Source: Comamonadaceae bacterium
Lineage (GTDB): Bacteria; Pseudomonadota; Gammaproteobacteria; Burkholderiales; Burkholderiaceae_C
Assembly: GCA_011391745.1 (NCBI GenBank)
Contig: JAABPX010000041.1
Location: 1-35,104, forward strand
Reading direction: 5' to 3'
DNA length: 35,104 nt
Part shown: piece after piece, positions 18,091-24,938 of the stretch
How the letters are laid out: each line of letters begins with the position of its first letter
Numbering within the stretch: position 1 is the stretch's first letter
The notes under the pieces: generated by a model
Seen by the model: the letters and a program-made list of their open reading frames with translations, nothing else
Told to the model about the DNA's origin: nothing
The model's database searches: none
Made by a program: the position numbers and the translations under genes

Positions 18091-19427
18091 GACTCACTCC
18101 TTAAATGGGGGCTGGCACCTTGGGTGCCCAAGCGTGGTGTGCGAACACACCATTGATACAACAGGGCCGCCGCCGCCAACTTGAGCACACAGGGCAAGAC
18201 ACTGTAGGCGATGGTGAGGGTTTGTAGGGCCTGTGGGTCGGTCGAGCCCGGTGTGTAGCCCCACCAAGCCAGCAAAGGCAAGGACAAGCCCGCCGCCAAG
18301 GCTAGGTTCATTTTGGTGGCCAAATTCCACCAACCAAAAAACACGCCCTCGCTGCGTCCGCGTTCGCCCACGTCGTCGATCACCCCGTTGAGCAAGGCGC
18401 TGGGCGCGGTCAGGTCTGCGCCCAAGGCCAAGCCCGAGCCCACACACACGGCGGCAAACGCCCACGTGTCGCCCGTGCCCAAGGTCACGGCCCACACAAA
18501 GGCCGCCACCGACAAGCCCATGCCCAGCCACCAACTGTGCACCAAGCCCCAGCGCCCAGCGGCGCGTGCCCACAGCGGCATGGACAGCGCCGCAGCCACA
18601 AAATACAGCAGCAAAAAAACCCCTTGCCACGACGCATCGGCGCCCAATCGGTCTTGGATGAAAAACAGCACCAAGGTCGCGGGGATGGCGCTGGCGGTGC
18701 CGTTGATCACGAACACCCACATCAGACGCACAAACGCGCGGTGACGCCAAGGCGATACGGCCACGGCGCTTTGGTGGGTGGGCGTGACTGCGGTGCGCAC
18801 GGGTGGATTGGCCCAGCGCCAGGCCAAAAGCCCGGTCAAAATGCCCGCCGCGAAGACGCCCATCATGGCCGGTAAGCCCGCCACGCTCGGCAAGATCGAG
18901 GCACTCACCACGCCAAACAAAGACAAGGCCTCGCGCCAAGCCACCACCCGCGCGCGCTGGGCCTCGTTGCCACCCAAGCGTGCGCCCCATGATTGGTGGG
19001 CCACGGTGGCCACACTGAACGCGGTGCTGGTGACGAACAAACCCAGGGCCGCCCAAGCCAACACCGCCGCCTCACCCGATTGGCGCACCGCCCCTGGTGG
19101 AAACAACAGCGCCAGCAAACCCAGCCACATGATCAGTGCCGACACGGCGGCCAACGCCCAGACGCGCCAAGGGCCGCGATCGAATTGTTGGTCGCACCAG
19201 CGGCCAATCCATGGGTCCATCAGGGCGTCCAAGGCGCGGGTGCCCAGCAGCACCAAACCCAAGCCCGCCAAGGGTGCGCCCAACACCACCGCGTAGTGGT
19301 TGGGCAGCAAGACGTACAAGGGCAAGGCCACAAAGGCCAATGGGTAGCCCATGGCACCATAGCGCAAACCCCAGCGCCAAGCACCGGGCTCGGTGAACCG
19401 TGCGGCGGGGGGAGTGGGCTGGTTCAT
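18087..19427 (-). CDS. MFS transporter of the GPH (MelB-like) type
   Basis: 446 residues from the ATG at 19427. About twelve hydrophobic segments. GTRALDALMDPWIGRWCD in the N-terminal half is the GPH-family loop between the second and third helices. SEGVFFGWWNLATKMNLALAAG in the C-terminal half is also typical of the family. MelB relatives move sugars with Na+ or H+, but members in light- and singlet-oxygen-controlled lipid clusters have unknown cargo. It overlaps both neighbours by 4 bp. Confidence 0.9.
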   Translation of the reverse strand: MNQPTPPAARFTEPGAWRWGLRYGAMGYPLAFVALPLYVLLPNHYAVVLGAPLAGLGLVLLGTRALDALMDPWIGRWCDQQFDRGPWRVWALAAVSALIMWLGLLALLFPPGAVRQSGEAAVLAWAALGLFVTSTAFSVATVAHQSWGARLGGNEAQRARVVAWREALSLFGVVSASILPSVAGLPAMMGVFAAGILTGLLAWRWANPPVRTAVTPTHQSAVAVSPWRHRAFVRLMWVFVINGTASAIPATLVLFFIQDRLGADASWQGVFLLLYFVAAALSMPLWARAAGRWGLVHSWWLGMGLSVAAFVWAVTLGTGDTWAFAAVCVGSGLALGADLTAPSALLNGVIDDVGERGRSEGVFFGWWNLATKMNLALAAGLSLPLLAWWGYTPGSTDPQALQTLTIAYSVLPCVLKLAAAALLYQWCVRTPRLGTQGASPHLRSES

Positions 19428-19984
19428 AGGGCCAGCAAAGCTTGGCGCATGGCGGGCTGCGGGCTTTGAGAGGACAACCAAATACCCAAAAACAGCTCGG
19501 CGAAGTCAGAGCCTTCAACCGTGCCGAGGAAGGTTTCATTCAAGAACAGGACGGCACCTTGCATGGGTTGGTTCACGCCGGTGATGCGGTCACCCGTTTG
19601 TACATCGGGTATGAGGGCGCGCAACTGGCGCTGCCATGTAGCTACGCGCGCAGGCTCCCAAGGCTGGCCGCTGCGCTGGGCCAATGTTTGCATCTCGCTG
19701 ATGGTCCGATCGGCAATCGCCAAGCCTTTGAGGCTGCGGGTATAGGTAAGACCCAATGCCAGGCGGTGTTGCGCAAAACGCGTGGGCTCAAAGCCTGCGG
19801 CCACCCGCAGCTCGGCCTCGTAGATCGATAGGCCCCAATAGCGAAAGTGATGGGTGCCTCGGGTTTGCAGGCCGATGGTGGCCTCGCGCCAAGTGGGGCT
19901 GGGCGTCTGCGCCCACAGTGGCCCAGTGGCGCACACCAAGCCCGACAACAGGCAAAGGCGACGGGACAGGTGTGGGGCGTTCAT
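19424..19984 (-). CDS. Chalcone isomerase-like exported protein
   Basis: 186 residues from the ATG at 19984, 4 bp after the stop codon of the methyltransferase gene. An N-terminal signal peptide (LCLLSGLVCATGPLWAQ) precedes a domain resembling the bacterial chalcone-isomerase-like family: YWGLSIYEAELRV, LGLTYTRSLKGLAIADRTISEM, LPD-like VQTGDRITGVNQPMQGAVLFLNETFLGTVEGSDFAELFLGIWL. Plant members bind fatty acids or isomerise chalcones. A fatty-acid-binding role outside the cytoplasm is a reasonable guess here. Its stop codon overlaps the transporter start by 4 bp. Confidence 0.86.
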   Translation of the reverse strand: MNAPHLSRRLCLLSGLVCATGPLWAQTPSPTWREATIGLQTRGTHHFRYWGLSIYEAELRVAAGFEPTRFAQHRLALGLTYTRSLKGLAIADRTISEMQTLAQRSGQPWEPARVATWQRQLRALIPDVQTGDRITGVNQPMQGAVLFLNETFLGTVEGSDFAELFLGIWLSSQSPQPAMRQALLAL

Positions 19985-19988
19985 GGAC

Positions 19989-21218
19989 TCAGCCGGGCTT
20001 GCGCAAGGTGAACTGCACGACGTCCGTGCTGCCTTGGGTGAAGGCGGCTTCGCAATACGCGAGGTAGAAGGTCCAGATGCGCAAAAAGCGTTCGTCAAAA
20101 CCCAGCTTCAAGACCTCAGCTTGTTGGCGCACAAAATCCTCGCGCCATTGGCGCAGGGTCTGGGCGTAGTCTTGGCCGAAGTGAAATTCGTCTTGCACCA
20201 CCAAGCCCGCCTTCATGGCTTCTTCACGGAACACCCGAGGGCAAGGCAAGCACCCACCGGGGAAGATGTATTGTTGGATGAAGTCGGTGCCTTGGACGTA
20301 GCGCTCAAAGCGCTCGTCTTGGATCACGATGCTTTGAATGCAAGCGTAGCCACCGGGTTTGAGTGTGTTGGCCACGGTTTGGAAGTAGGTGGGCCAATAG
20401 GCTTGGCCCACGGCTTCAATCATTTCGATCGAGCACACGGCATCATAAGGACCGTCGTGGATGTCGCGGTAATCTTGCAGCCGCAAATCGCTGCTGACCC
20501 CCAAACGCGCCATGCGCTGCTGTGCAAACGCGAGCTGTTCGGTTGAGAGCGTCACGCCGGTGACGCTGGCACCCATTTCGGTGCTGGCCATCTCGGCCAA
20601 AGCACCCCAGCCACAACCGATCTCCAAGACCCGGTCGCCGGGGCGCACACGCGCCATGCGCAAAGCGCGGCGCACCTTGGCGTGTTGGGCGTCGCGCATG
20701 GACTGATCGGGCCGCTCAAACAAGGCCGACGAGTAGTTCATGGTGTCGTCGAGCCAGAGTTGATAGAAGGCGTTGCCCAAGTCGTAATGCGCGTGGATGT
20801 TTTTGCGGCTGTTGCGTTTGGAGTTGCGGTTGAGCCAGTGGCGCACGCGGTAACTCAATTGGCCCAACCAAGAGCCATAAACGGCGTCTTCGATCGCGTC
20901 GCGGTTGGCGATCATGAGCTCAATGAGGGCGCTCAGGTTGGGCGTGGTCCAGTCGCCCGCCACATACGTTTCGGCAAAACCGATGTCGCCAGACTGAAGT
21001 GCTGCTTGGCAAACCGCCCAGTTGTGCCAGCGCATGCTGGCACTCAGGCCCCCGCCCCGGCCACATTCGCGCACCGAACCGTCGGGCAATTCGATGCGCA
21101 GGTGGCCGTGTTCCAAGCGTTCGAGCAAACGCAAAGCGGCACGCGCGGCGGCGGGAGGGCGACTGGTGCGGGGGGCGGCGGTGGCGGTGGGGCTGCGACT
21201 GTTCATGGCGTGTGTCAT
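19989..21218 (-). CDS. Cyclopropane-fatty-acid-synthase-like SAM methyltransferase
   Basis: 409 residues from the ATG at 21218, which overlaps the upstream stop as ATGA. HAHYDLGNAFYQLWLDDTMNYSSALF and the SAM-binding VLEIGCGWGALAEMA identify the CFAS family. These enzymes methylate double bonds of membrane phospholipid acyl chains. Compared by eye with E. coli Cfa, two bicarbonate ligands differ. The Cys of YSC (Cys139) is Ser164, and His266 is Gln295. The Glu of the FEHVG-like motif (IEAVG), the Ile two places after the His, and the late Tyr are kept. Loss of the bicarbonate site suggests the carbocation may be resolved to a methyl-branched alkene rather than a cyclopropane ring, as in UfaM-type enzymes. 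This is an inference. Confidence 0.92.
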   Translation of the reverse strand: MTHAMNSRSPTATAAPRTSRPPAAARAALRLLERLEHGHLRIELPDGSVRECGRGGGLSASMRWHNWAVCQAALQSGDIGFAETYVAGDWTTPNLSALIELMIANRDAIEDAVYGSWLGQLSYRVRHWLNRNSKRNSRKNIHAHYDLGNAFYQLWLDDTMNYSSALFERPDQSMRDAQHAKVRRALRMARVRPGDRVLEIGCGWGALAEMASTEMGASVTGVTLSTEQLAFAQQRMARLGVSSDLRLQDYRDIHDGPYDAVCSIEMIEAVGQAYWPTYFQTVANTLKPGGYACIQSIVIQDERFERYVQGTDFIQQYIFPGGCLPCPRVFREEAMKAGLVVQDEFHFGQDYAQTLRQWREDFVRQQAEVLKLGFDERFLRIWTFYLAYCEAAFTQGSTDVVQFTLRKPG

Positions 21219-22006
21219 GGGCGGTGGAGCGGTGTATCTGTGGCGGGCGGCGTTGGTGGGGAGACAAAGGCCGGTGGCAAGGGGGCGAGTTTGAAAAAAG
21301 GTGTGCGCAAGCGCCACAAGCGAAATGCTTGCCAGTGTATGCGGGCCATAACCCCCCAGGTCATGGCGGGGTATTGCCACAGGGCACGGCGGCGGCTCGA
21401 TGGTGTGAGGTCTTCCAGTTGCCCGCTCACGCTGGTCTGGATGAGCGCGTCAGCGCCGTCTTCGTCAAAGTAATCGATGCGCGAGACCACACGCCCGTGT
21501 TCGGTTCGCATAAAAACAAAACGGTAACGCCCTTGCACAGGGCAAAACGGCGAGACATGAAACACCTTATCGGCCCAAGCCGGCACGCCAAAACGGGGTT
21601 GGTCGATCCAATAGCAGTGGCGCTGGCCGAAGGTGTTGTTGACCTCGGCCAAGACACCGCGTAGGCGGCCATCGCGGCGGTGACAAAACCAAAAACTCAC
21701 CGGGTTAAAGGTGTAGCCCAAGATGCGCGGGTGGGTGTGCAGCCAAATTTCGCCGTCGGCGTCGGTGACGCCCTGGGCCAACAGCACCGACTCCAGCCAA
21801 GCCAAGCTGTCGGGGCCGCCCAGGCCGTGGTCGCGGTCGTCAAAGGACAGCCCAGCCCAGCGGTTGCGTGAAAGCAGGGGCGCGGACTGATCGCGCAAGC
21901 TGCGCATGGGCAACATCAAGAAAAAGCCCCGGTAAGCAAACGCGTGGCGCTGGGGGCGTGTGCGCGTGTGGCGCACCACACCAAAGCCAATTTGCGCCCG
22001 GTTCAA
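21215..22006 (-). CDS. DUF1365 family protein
   Basis: 263 residues if started at the TTG at 22006, whose last two bases share the TGA of the upstream gene (TTGA overlap). This start gives the usual family opening, a short strand then VRHTRTRPQRHAFAYRGFFLMLPM. The longer frame up to 22102 would run inside the oxidoreductase gene. Other family marks are LHTHPRILGYTFNPVSFWFCH, LAEVNNTFGQRHCYWI and DKVFHVSPFCPVQGRYRF. The function is unknown; it is nearly always found between an FAD oxidoreductase gene and a CFAS-like gene, so it probably acts in the same lipid modification. Confidence 0.9.
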   Translation of the reverse strand: MNRAQIGFGVVRHTRTRPQRHAFAYRGFFLMLPMRSLRDQSAPLLSRNRWAGLSFDDRDHGLGGPDSLAWLESVLLAQGVTDADGEIWLHTHPRILGYTFNPVSFWFCHRRDGRLRGVLAEVNNTFGQRHCYWIDQPRFGVPAWADKVFHVSPFCPVQGRYRFVFMRTEHGRVVSRIDYFDEDGADALIQTSVSGQLEDLTPSSRRRALWQYPAMTWGVMARIHWQAFRLWRLRTPFFKLAPLPPAFVSPPTPPATDTPLHRP

Positions 22007-23364
22007 GCGCCAACCCCCAAGGCGTGGCGCACCGAAACCGCCGCCGCCATGCCCGCTTTGAGGCCGTCTTCGTGAAAGCCGTAGCCCATCCAAGCCCCAC
22101 AAAAATGGGTGCGCAGGCGGCCTTGCAGCGCGGGCACTTGGGCTTGGGCGCGGATGGCCGCGAGGTCAAACACCGGGTGGGCGTAGTCGTAGCGGCCCAC
22201 CACATGCTTTTCGTCGATTTCCCGCTGCGGGTTGAGCGACACCACCACCGGCTGCTCAACCGGCAGCGGCTGCAGGGCGTTGAGCCAGTAGTGCAGGCAC
22301 ACGCGGGCCTGTTCGCGCTCGGCGTTGGCCGCACGCTCGTAATTCCAGGCGGCCCAAGCGGCGCGGCGCGTGGGCAGTACCGAGGTGTCGGTGTGCAAAA
22401 CGGCCACATTGGCTTGGTAGTGGATGGCGCTGAGCACCTCGCGCTCGGCGGTGCTGGCACCCGCGCCAAGCAGCGCCAAGGCTTGGTCGCTGTGGCAGGC
22501 CAACACGACCTGTTCAAACCGCTCAACGCCTGCGTCGGTGTGCACCAACACACCGTGGTCATCCCGAACGATGTGACGCACCGAGGTGTTGAGCCGTTTG
22601 TCGGTGATGCGTTCGGTGATGGCGTTGACGTAATGGCGTGCACCACCGCGCACGGTGAACCACTGGGGTCGGTTGCTGATTTGAATCAGACCGTGGTTGT
22701 GGCAAAAGCGCACCATGGTGGCGACCGGAAAGGCCAACATCTGATCGGTCGGGCAGCTCCAGATGCAGCCCATCATGGGCAAAAAATACCAGTCGCGAAA
22801 CGCTTGGCCAAAGCGCTCACGCGCCAAAAATTCGCCCAAGGGCTCCATCAGCGCACCGTCGGTGTGGTCCAGCCCGTGTTCGGCCAGTTGTGTGCACAGG
22901 CGGTTAAAGCGCAGGATGTCGGTCAACATGCCCCAAAAGCGGGGGCTGAGGAGGTTGCGGCCTTGCGCAAAAACCGTGGACAGGCTCGATCCACTCCACT
23001 CCACGCGGCGTTGGCCAGGTTGTGGCGGCACCTGAACCGAAAACGACATGTCCGATGGGGCAATCGCCACGCCCAGGGTTTTGAAGAGGGCCAATAAGTG
23101 CGGGTAGGTGCGCTCGTTGAGCACCAAAAAACCGGTGTCCACCCCAAATTCGATCACTTGCCCTTGGGCGTTGGGCAGGCGCATGTCCACCGTGTGGGTG
23201 TGCCCACCAAAATAATCACCCGCTTCAAACAGGCTGATGTGGGCATGCCCTTGCAAGTCATGGGCAGCGGCCAAACCCGAGATGCCCGAGCCCACAACGG
23301 CCACCCGAGGCAAAAGCCCGGGGGTGGGTTTTGGAGAGGACACATTGGCCTCAAACAGCGTCAT
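22003..23364 (-). CDS. FAD-dependent oxidoreductase (amine-oxidase fold), first gene of the lipid operon
   Basis: 453 residues. The dinucleotide-binding motif VAVVGSGISGLAAAHDL is at about residues 21-37, followed by EAGDYFGGHTHTVDM. FLVLNERTYPHLLALFKTLGV is typical of this oxidoreductase group. Relatives include enzymes that desaturate methylated acyl chains in furan fatty acid synthesis, so a desaturase or dehydrogenase acting on a phospholipid acyl chain is plausible but unproven. The ATG at 23364 is 27 bp from the divergent MerR-type gene. AAGGG about 11 nt upstream could be the ribosome-binding site. Confidence 0.9.
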   Translation of the reverse strand: MTLFEANVSSPKPTPGLLPRVAVVGSGISGLAAAHDLQGHAHISLFEAGDYFGGHTHTVDMRLPNAQGQVIEFGVDTGFLVLNERTYPHLLALFKTLGVAIAPSDMSFSVQVPPQPGQRRVEWSGSSLSTVFAQGRNLLSPRFWGMLTDILRFNRLCTQLAEHGLDHTDGALMEPLGEFLARERFGQAFRDWYFLPMMGCIWSCPTDQMLAFPVATMVRFCHNHGLIQISNRPQWFTVRGGARHYVNAITERITDKRLNTSVRHIVRDDHGVLVHTDAGVERFEQVVLACHSDQALALLGAGASTAEREVLSAIHYQANVAVLHTDTSVLPTRRAAWAAWNYERAANAEREQARVCLHYWLNALQPLPVEQPVVVSLNPQREIDEKHVVGRYDYAHPVFDLAAIRAQAQVPALQGRLRTHFCGAWMGYGFHEDGLKAGMAAAVSVRHALGVGA

Positions 23365-23369
23365 AATTA

Positions 23370-23398
23370 ATCAAACCCTTAAATTTTGTCCATGACAA
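23370..23398 (-). promoter_or_regulatory. Candidate promoter of the eight-gene lipid operon
   Basis: Read on the minus strand, TTGTCA (23398-23393, 5 of 6 matches to the -35 consensus) is followed after exactly 17 nt by TTTGAT (23375-23370, 4 of 6 to the -10). The -10 is only 5 nt from the oxidoreductase ATG, so the transcript would be nearly leaderless. An alternative -10 (TTTAAT) within the start of the MerR gene would leave room for the AAGGG site. Both would be covered by the dyad described separately. Confidence 0.4.
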
Positions 23399-23405
23399 TA
23401 TTAAA
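23379..23405. promoter_or_regulatory. 27-bp dyad, probable operator of the MerR/LitR-type regulator
   Basis: Centred on position 23392, the two 12-nt half-sites agree at 10 positions (TTAAATTTTGTC on one strand, TTTAATATTGTC on the other). The inner core TTGTC-CAT-GACAA is perfect. The dyad spans the regulator's own ATG and the -35 of the likely operon promoter, which suits a regulator that represses both directions. A long dyad read by two DNA-binding domains is normal for MerR-type proteins, and CarH binds as a tetramer. Binding itself is an inference. Confidence 0.55.
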
Positions 23406-24348
23406 CCTAAACCCCGGCTTGGAGTACAGTATCGCCGATGTCGAGCGCGACACGGGCTTATCCAAAGACGTGTTGCGTGTCTGGGAGCGACGCTACGGTT
23501 TTCCCGTGCCCACCCGAAACGCCCTAGGTGAACGGGTGTACGACGAATCGCAACTGCACCGCTTACGCCACATCCGCCGTTTGCTCGATGCCGGCTACCG
23601 GCCGGCGCGCATTGTGCAGTTGCCCCTGAGCACCCTGATGTCTTTGCAACAGCAAAGCGCATTGTTCCCTGCGCCGTCGGCGGCTTCGTCGCTGGACACC
23701 GAATACTGGTTTTCATTTTTGTATGCACAGGACAGCACCGGCCTGCGCCAAGCCATGGTCAGTACCGAACAGTCCTTGGGTTTGTTGCGGTTTTTGTCCG
23801 AAGTGGTGGCCCCGCTGAATGTGCTGGTGGGTCAAGCGTGGTTGGAAGGGCGTATGGCCGTGCACGAAGAACACCTCTACACCGAGACGGTCGGCACGGT
23901 GATGCGCCAAGCGCTGTGGATCATTCGGGAAAACACCGCCGCACAAGGCCCCCGGGTGTTGACCACCACCTTGCCTGGCGAAACCCACGGGCTGGGGCTG
24001 TTGATGGCCGAATGCGCCATGGCCTATGCGGGTTGTGCGCTGCAATCCTTGGGTTTACAAACCCCCGTACCCGACATCGTGGCGGCTGTGCAAAGTGGCC
24101 AAGTTGACGTGGTTGGGCTGGGGTTTTCTGGAGCACAAAACCCACGCGATGCCTTTGCCGCCTTGAGTCAGCTGCGCGAGTGCTTGGGCCCGCCGGTTGA
24201 AATTTGGGTGGGCGGCACCAACACGGCCTTGCAACGTCTGATGCAAACGGCGCAGCGCGGTCACGAGCCCGCGCTCTACATCAATCTGTCGGATTTGGGT
24301 GCGATTGCGCCCGTGGTTGAGCGTTGGCGCATGGACCACCGCCAGTAA
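23392..24348 (+). CDS. LitR/CarH-type MerR regulator with cobalamin-binding light-sensor domain
   Basis: 318 residues from the ATG at 23392. The N-terminal MerR helix-turn-helix is YSIADVERDTGLSKDVLRVWERRYGFPVPTRN...RVYDESQLHRLRHIRRLLDAGYRP. A four-helix region then carries Trp150-x9-Glu160-His161, the signature of adenosylcobalamin photoreceptors of the CarH/LitR family. A B12-binding domain follows, with Glu197-x-His199-x2-Gly (GETHGLG), His199 being the predicted lower cobalt ligand. In the dark, AdoCbl-bound CarH tetramers repress; light breaks the Co-C bond and releases DNA. The residue equal to His132 of Thermus CarH appears to be Leu151, so the light-adapted state may differ. It is divergent from the lipid operon by 27 bp. 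Its 3' end overlaps the rhomboid-like gene. Confidence 0.92.
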   Translation: MTILNLNPGLEYSIADVERDTGLSKDVLRVWERRYGFPVPTRNALGERVYDESQLHRLRHIRRLLDAGYRPARIVQLPLSTLMSLQQQSALFPAPSAASSLDTEYWFSFLYAQDSTGLRQAMVSTEQSLGLLRFLSEVVAPLNVLVGQAWLEGRMAVHEEHLYTETVGTVMRQALWIIRENTAAQGPRVLTTTLPGETHGLGLLMAECAMAYAGCALQSLGLQTPVPDIVAAVQSGQVDVVGLGFSGAQNPRDAFAALSQLRECLGPPVEIWVGGTNTALQRLMQTAQRGHEPALYINLSDLGAIAPVVERWRMDHRQ

Positions 24349-24938
24349 ATCTGGTGCGAGCCGGCCAAGCCGCGCGACAAAGACAACACCACGCCCCAAA
24401 ACACCCCGCTCAAGTGCAGCGCTTGCACCACGGCCATCTCGTCGGCCGAATCCCACACCACGGGTTGGTGCCAAGCGTGTTCGATCAGCAATTTGACCAA
24501 CAAGGCCAGCAGCAACAAAGCGCCCCATCGGCGGGCCTTCGGAATGCGGATTCGGCGCAGCAGCAAGTCCACACCCAAAATGGCCGCACCGGCGTGCAGC
24601 AAACCGGTCAGCCCCACCGCATAGCCGATTTGTGGCCACACCAAGAGGCTGATTTGCAACAAAGGCCAGGACAGCCACCACACAACGGTGGTGCGCCACG
24701 ATGGCCGCACCACCCAAGCCAAAGCCGCCAGCATGCCCATGCCGATTTGGTTGCCGATGAGGTGCGCGGTGTTGAGGTGTACCCAAGCGCTGGTCCACCA
24801 CGTCCAAGGTGTTGCCCACGCGTGATCGGCCCGCCACACCCAAGGCTCATACACCTTGGGCCCCGCCCACCAAACCAACATGCTGCCCACGGCGTGCAGG
24901 GCGCACAAAAGCAACCAACTGCGCGCCGGGCGTTTCAT
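24276..24938 (-). CDS. Rhomboid/rhombosortase-like membrane protein with Thr at the nucleophile position
   Basis: 220 residues with about six hydrophobic segments. The early motif SAWVHLNTAHLIGNQIGMGML matches the HxxxxHxxxN stretch of rhomboids. The later HLSGVFWGVVLSL carries the expected catalytic His. The nucleophile motif GxSG reads GLTGLLHAG, with Thr111 (codon ACC) in place of Ser. Its size and arrangement resemble rhombosortase, the rhomboid that processes GlyGly-CTERM proteins. Thr could still act or the protein may be an inactive relative. The ATG overlaps the glnE stop codon by 4 bp (ATGA). The 3' end overlaps the MerR-type gene by 73 bp on the other strand. Confidence 0.78.
   Translation of the reverse strand: MKRPARSWLLLCALHAVGSMLVWWAGPKVYEPWVWRADHAWATPWTWWTSAWVHLNTAHLIGNQIGMGMLAALAWVVRPSWRTTVVWWLSWPLLQISLLVWPQIGYAVGLTGLLHAGAAILGVDLLLRRIRIPKARRWGALLLLALLVKLLIEHAWHQPVVWDSADEMAVVQALHLSGVFWGVVLSLSRGLAGSHQIYWRWSMRQRSTTGAIAPKSDRLM

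Noticed and set aside
16281..24348. Operon as a horizontally acquired island
   Set aside because: Codon use and base composition look like the surroundings, and there are no mobile genes, tRNA or direct repeats at the borders.
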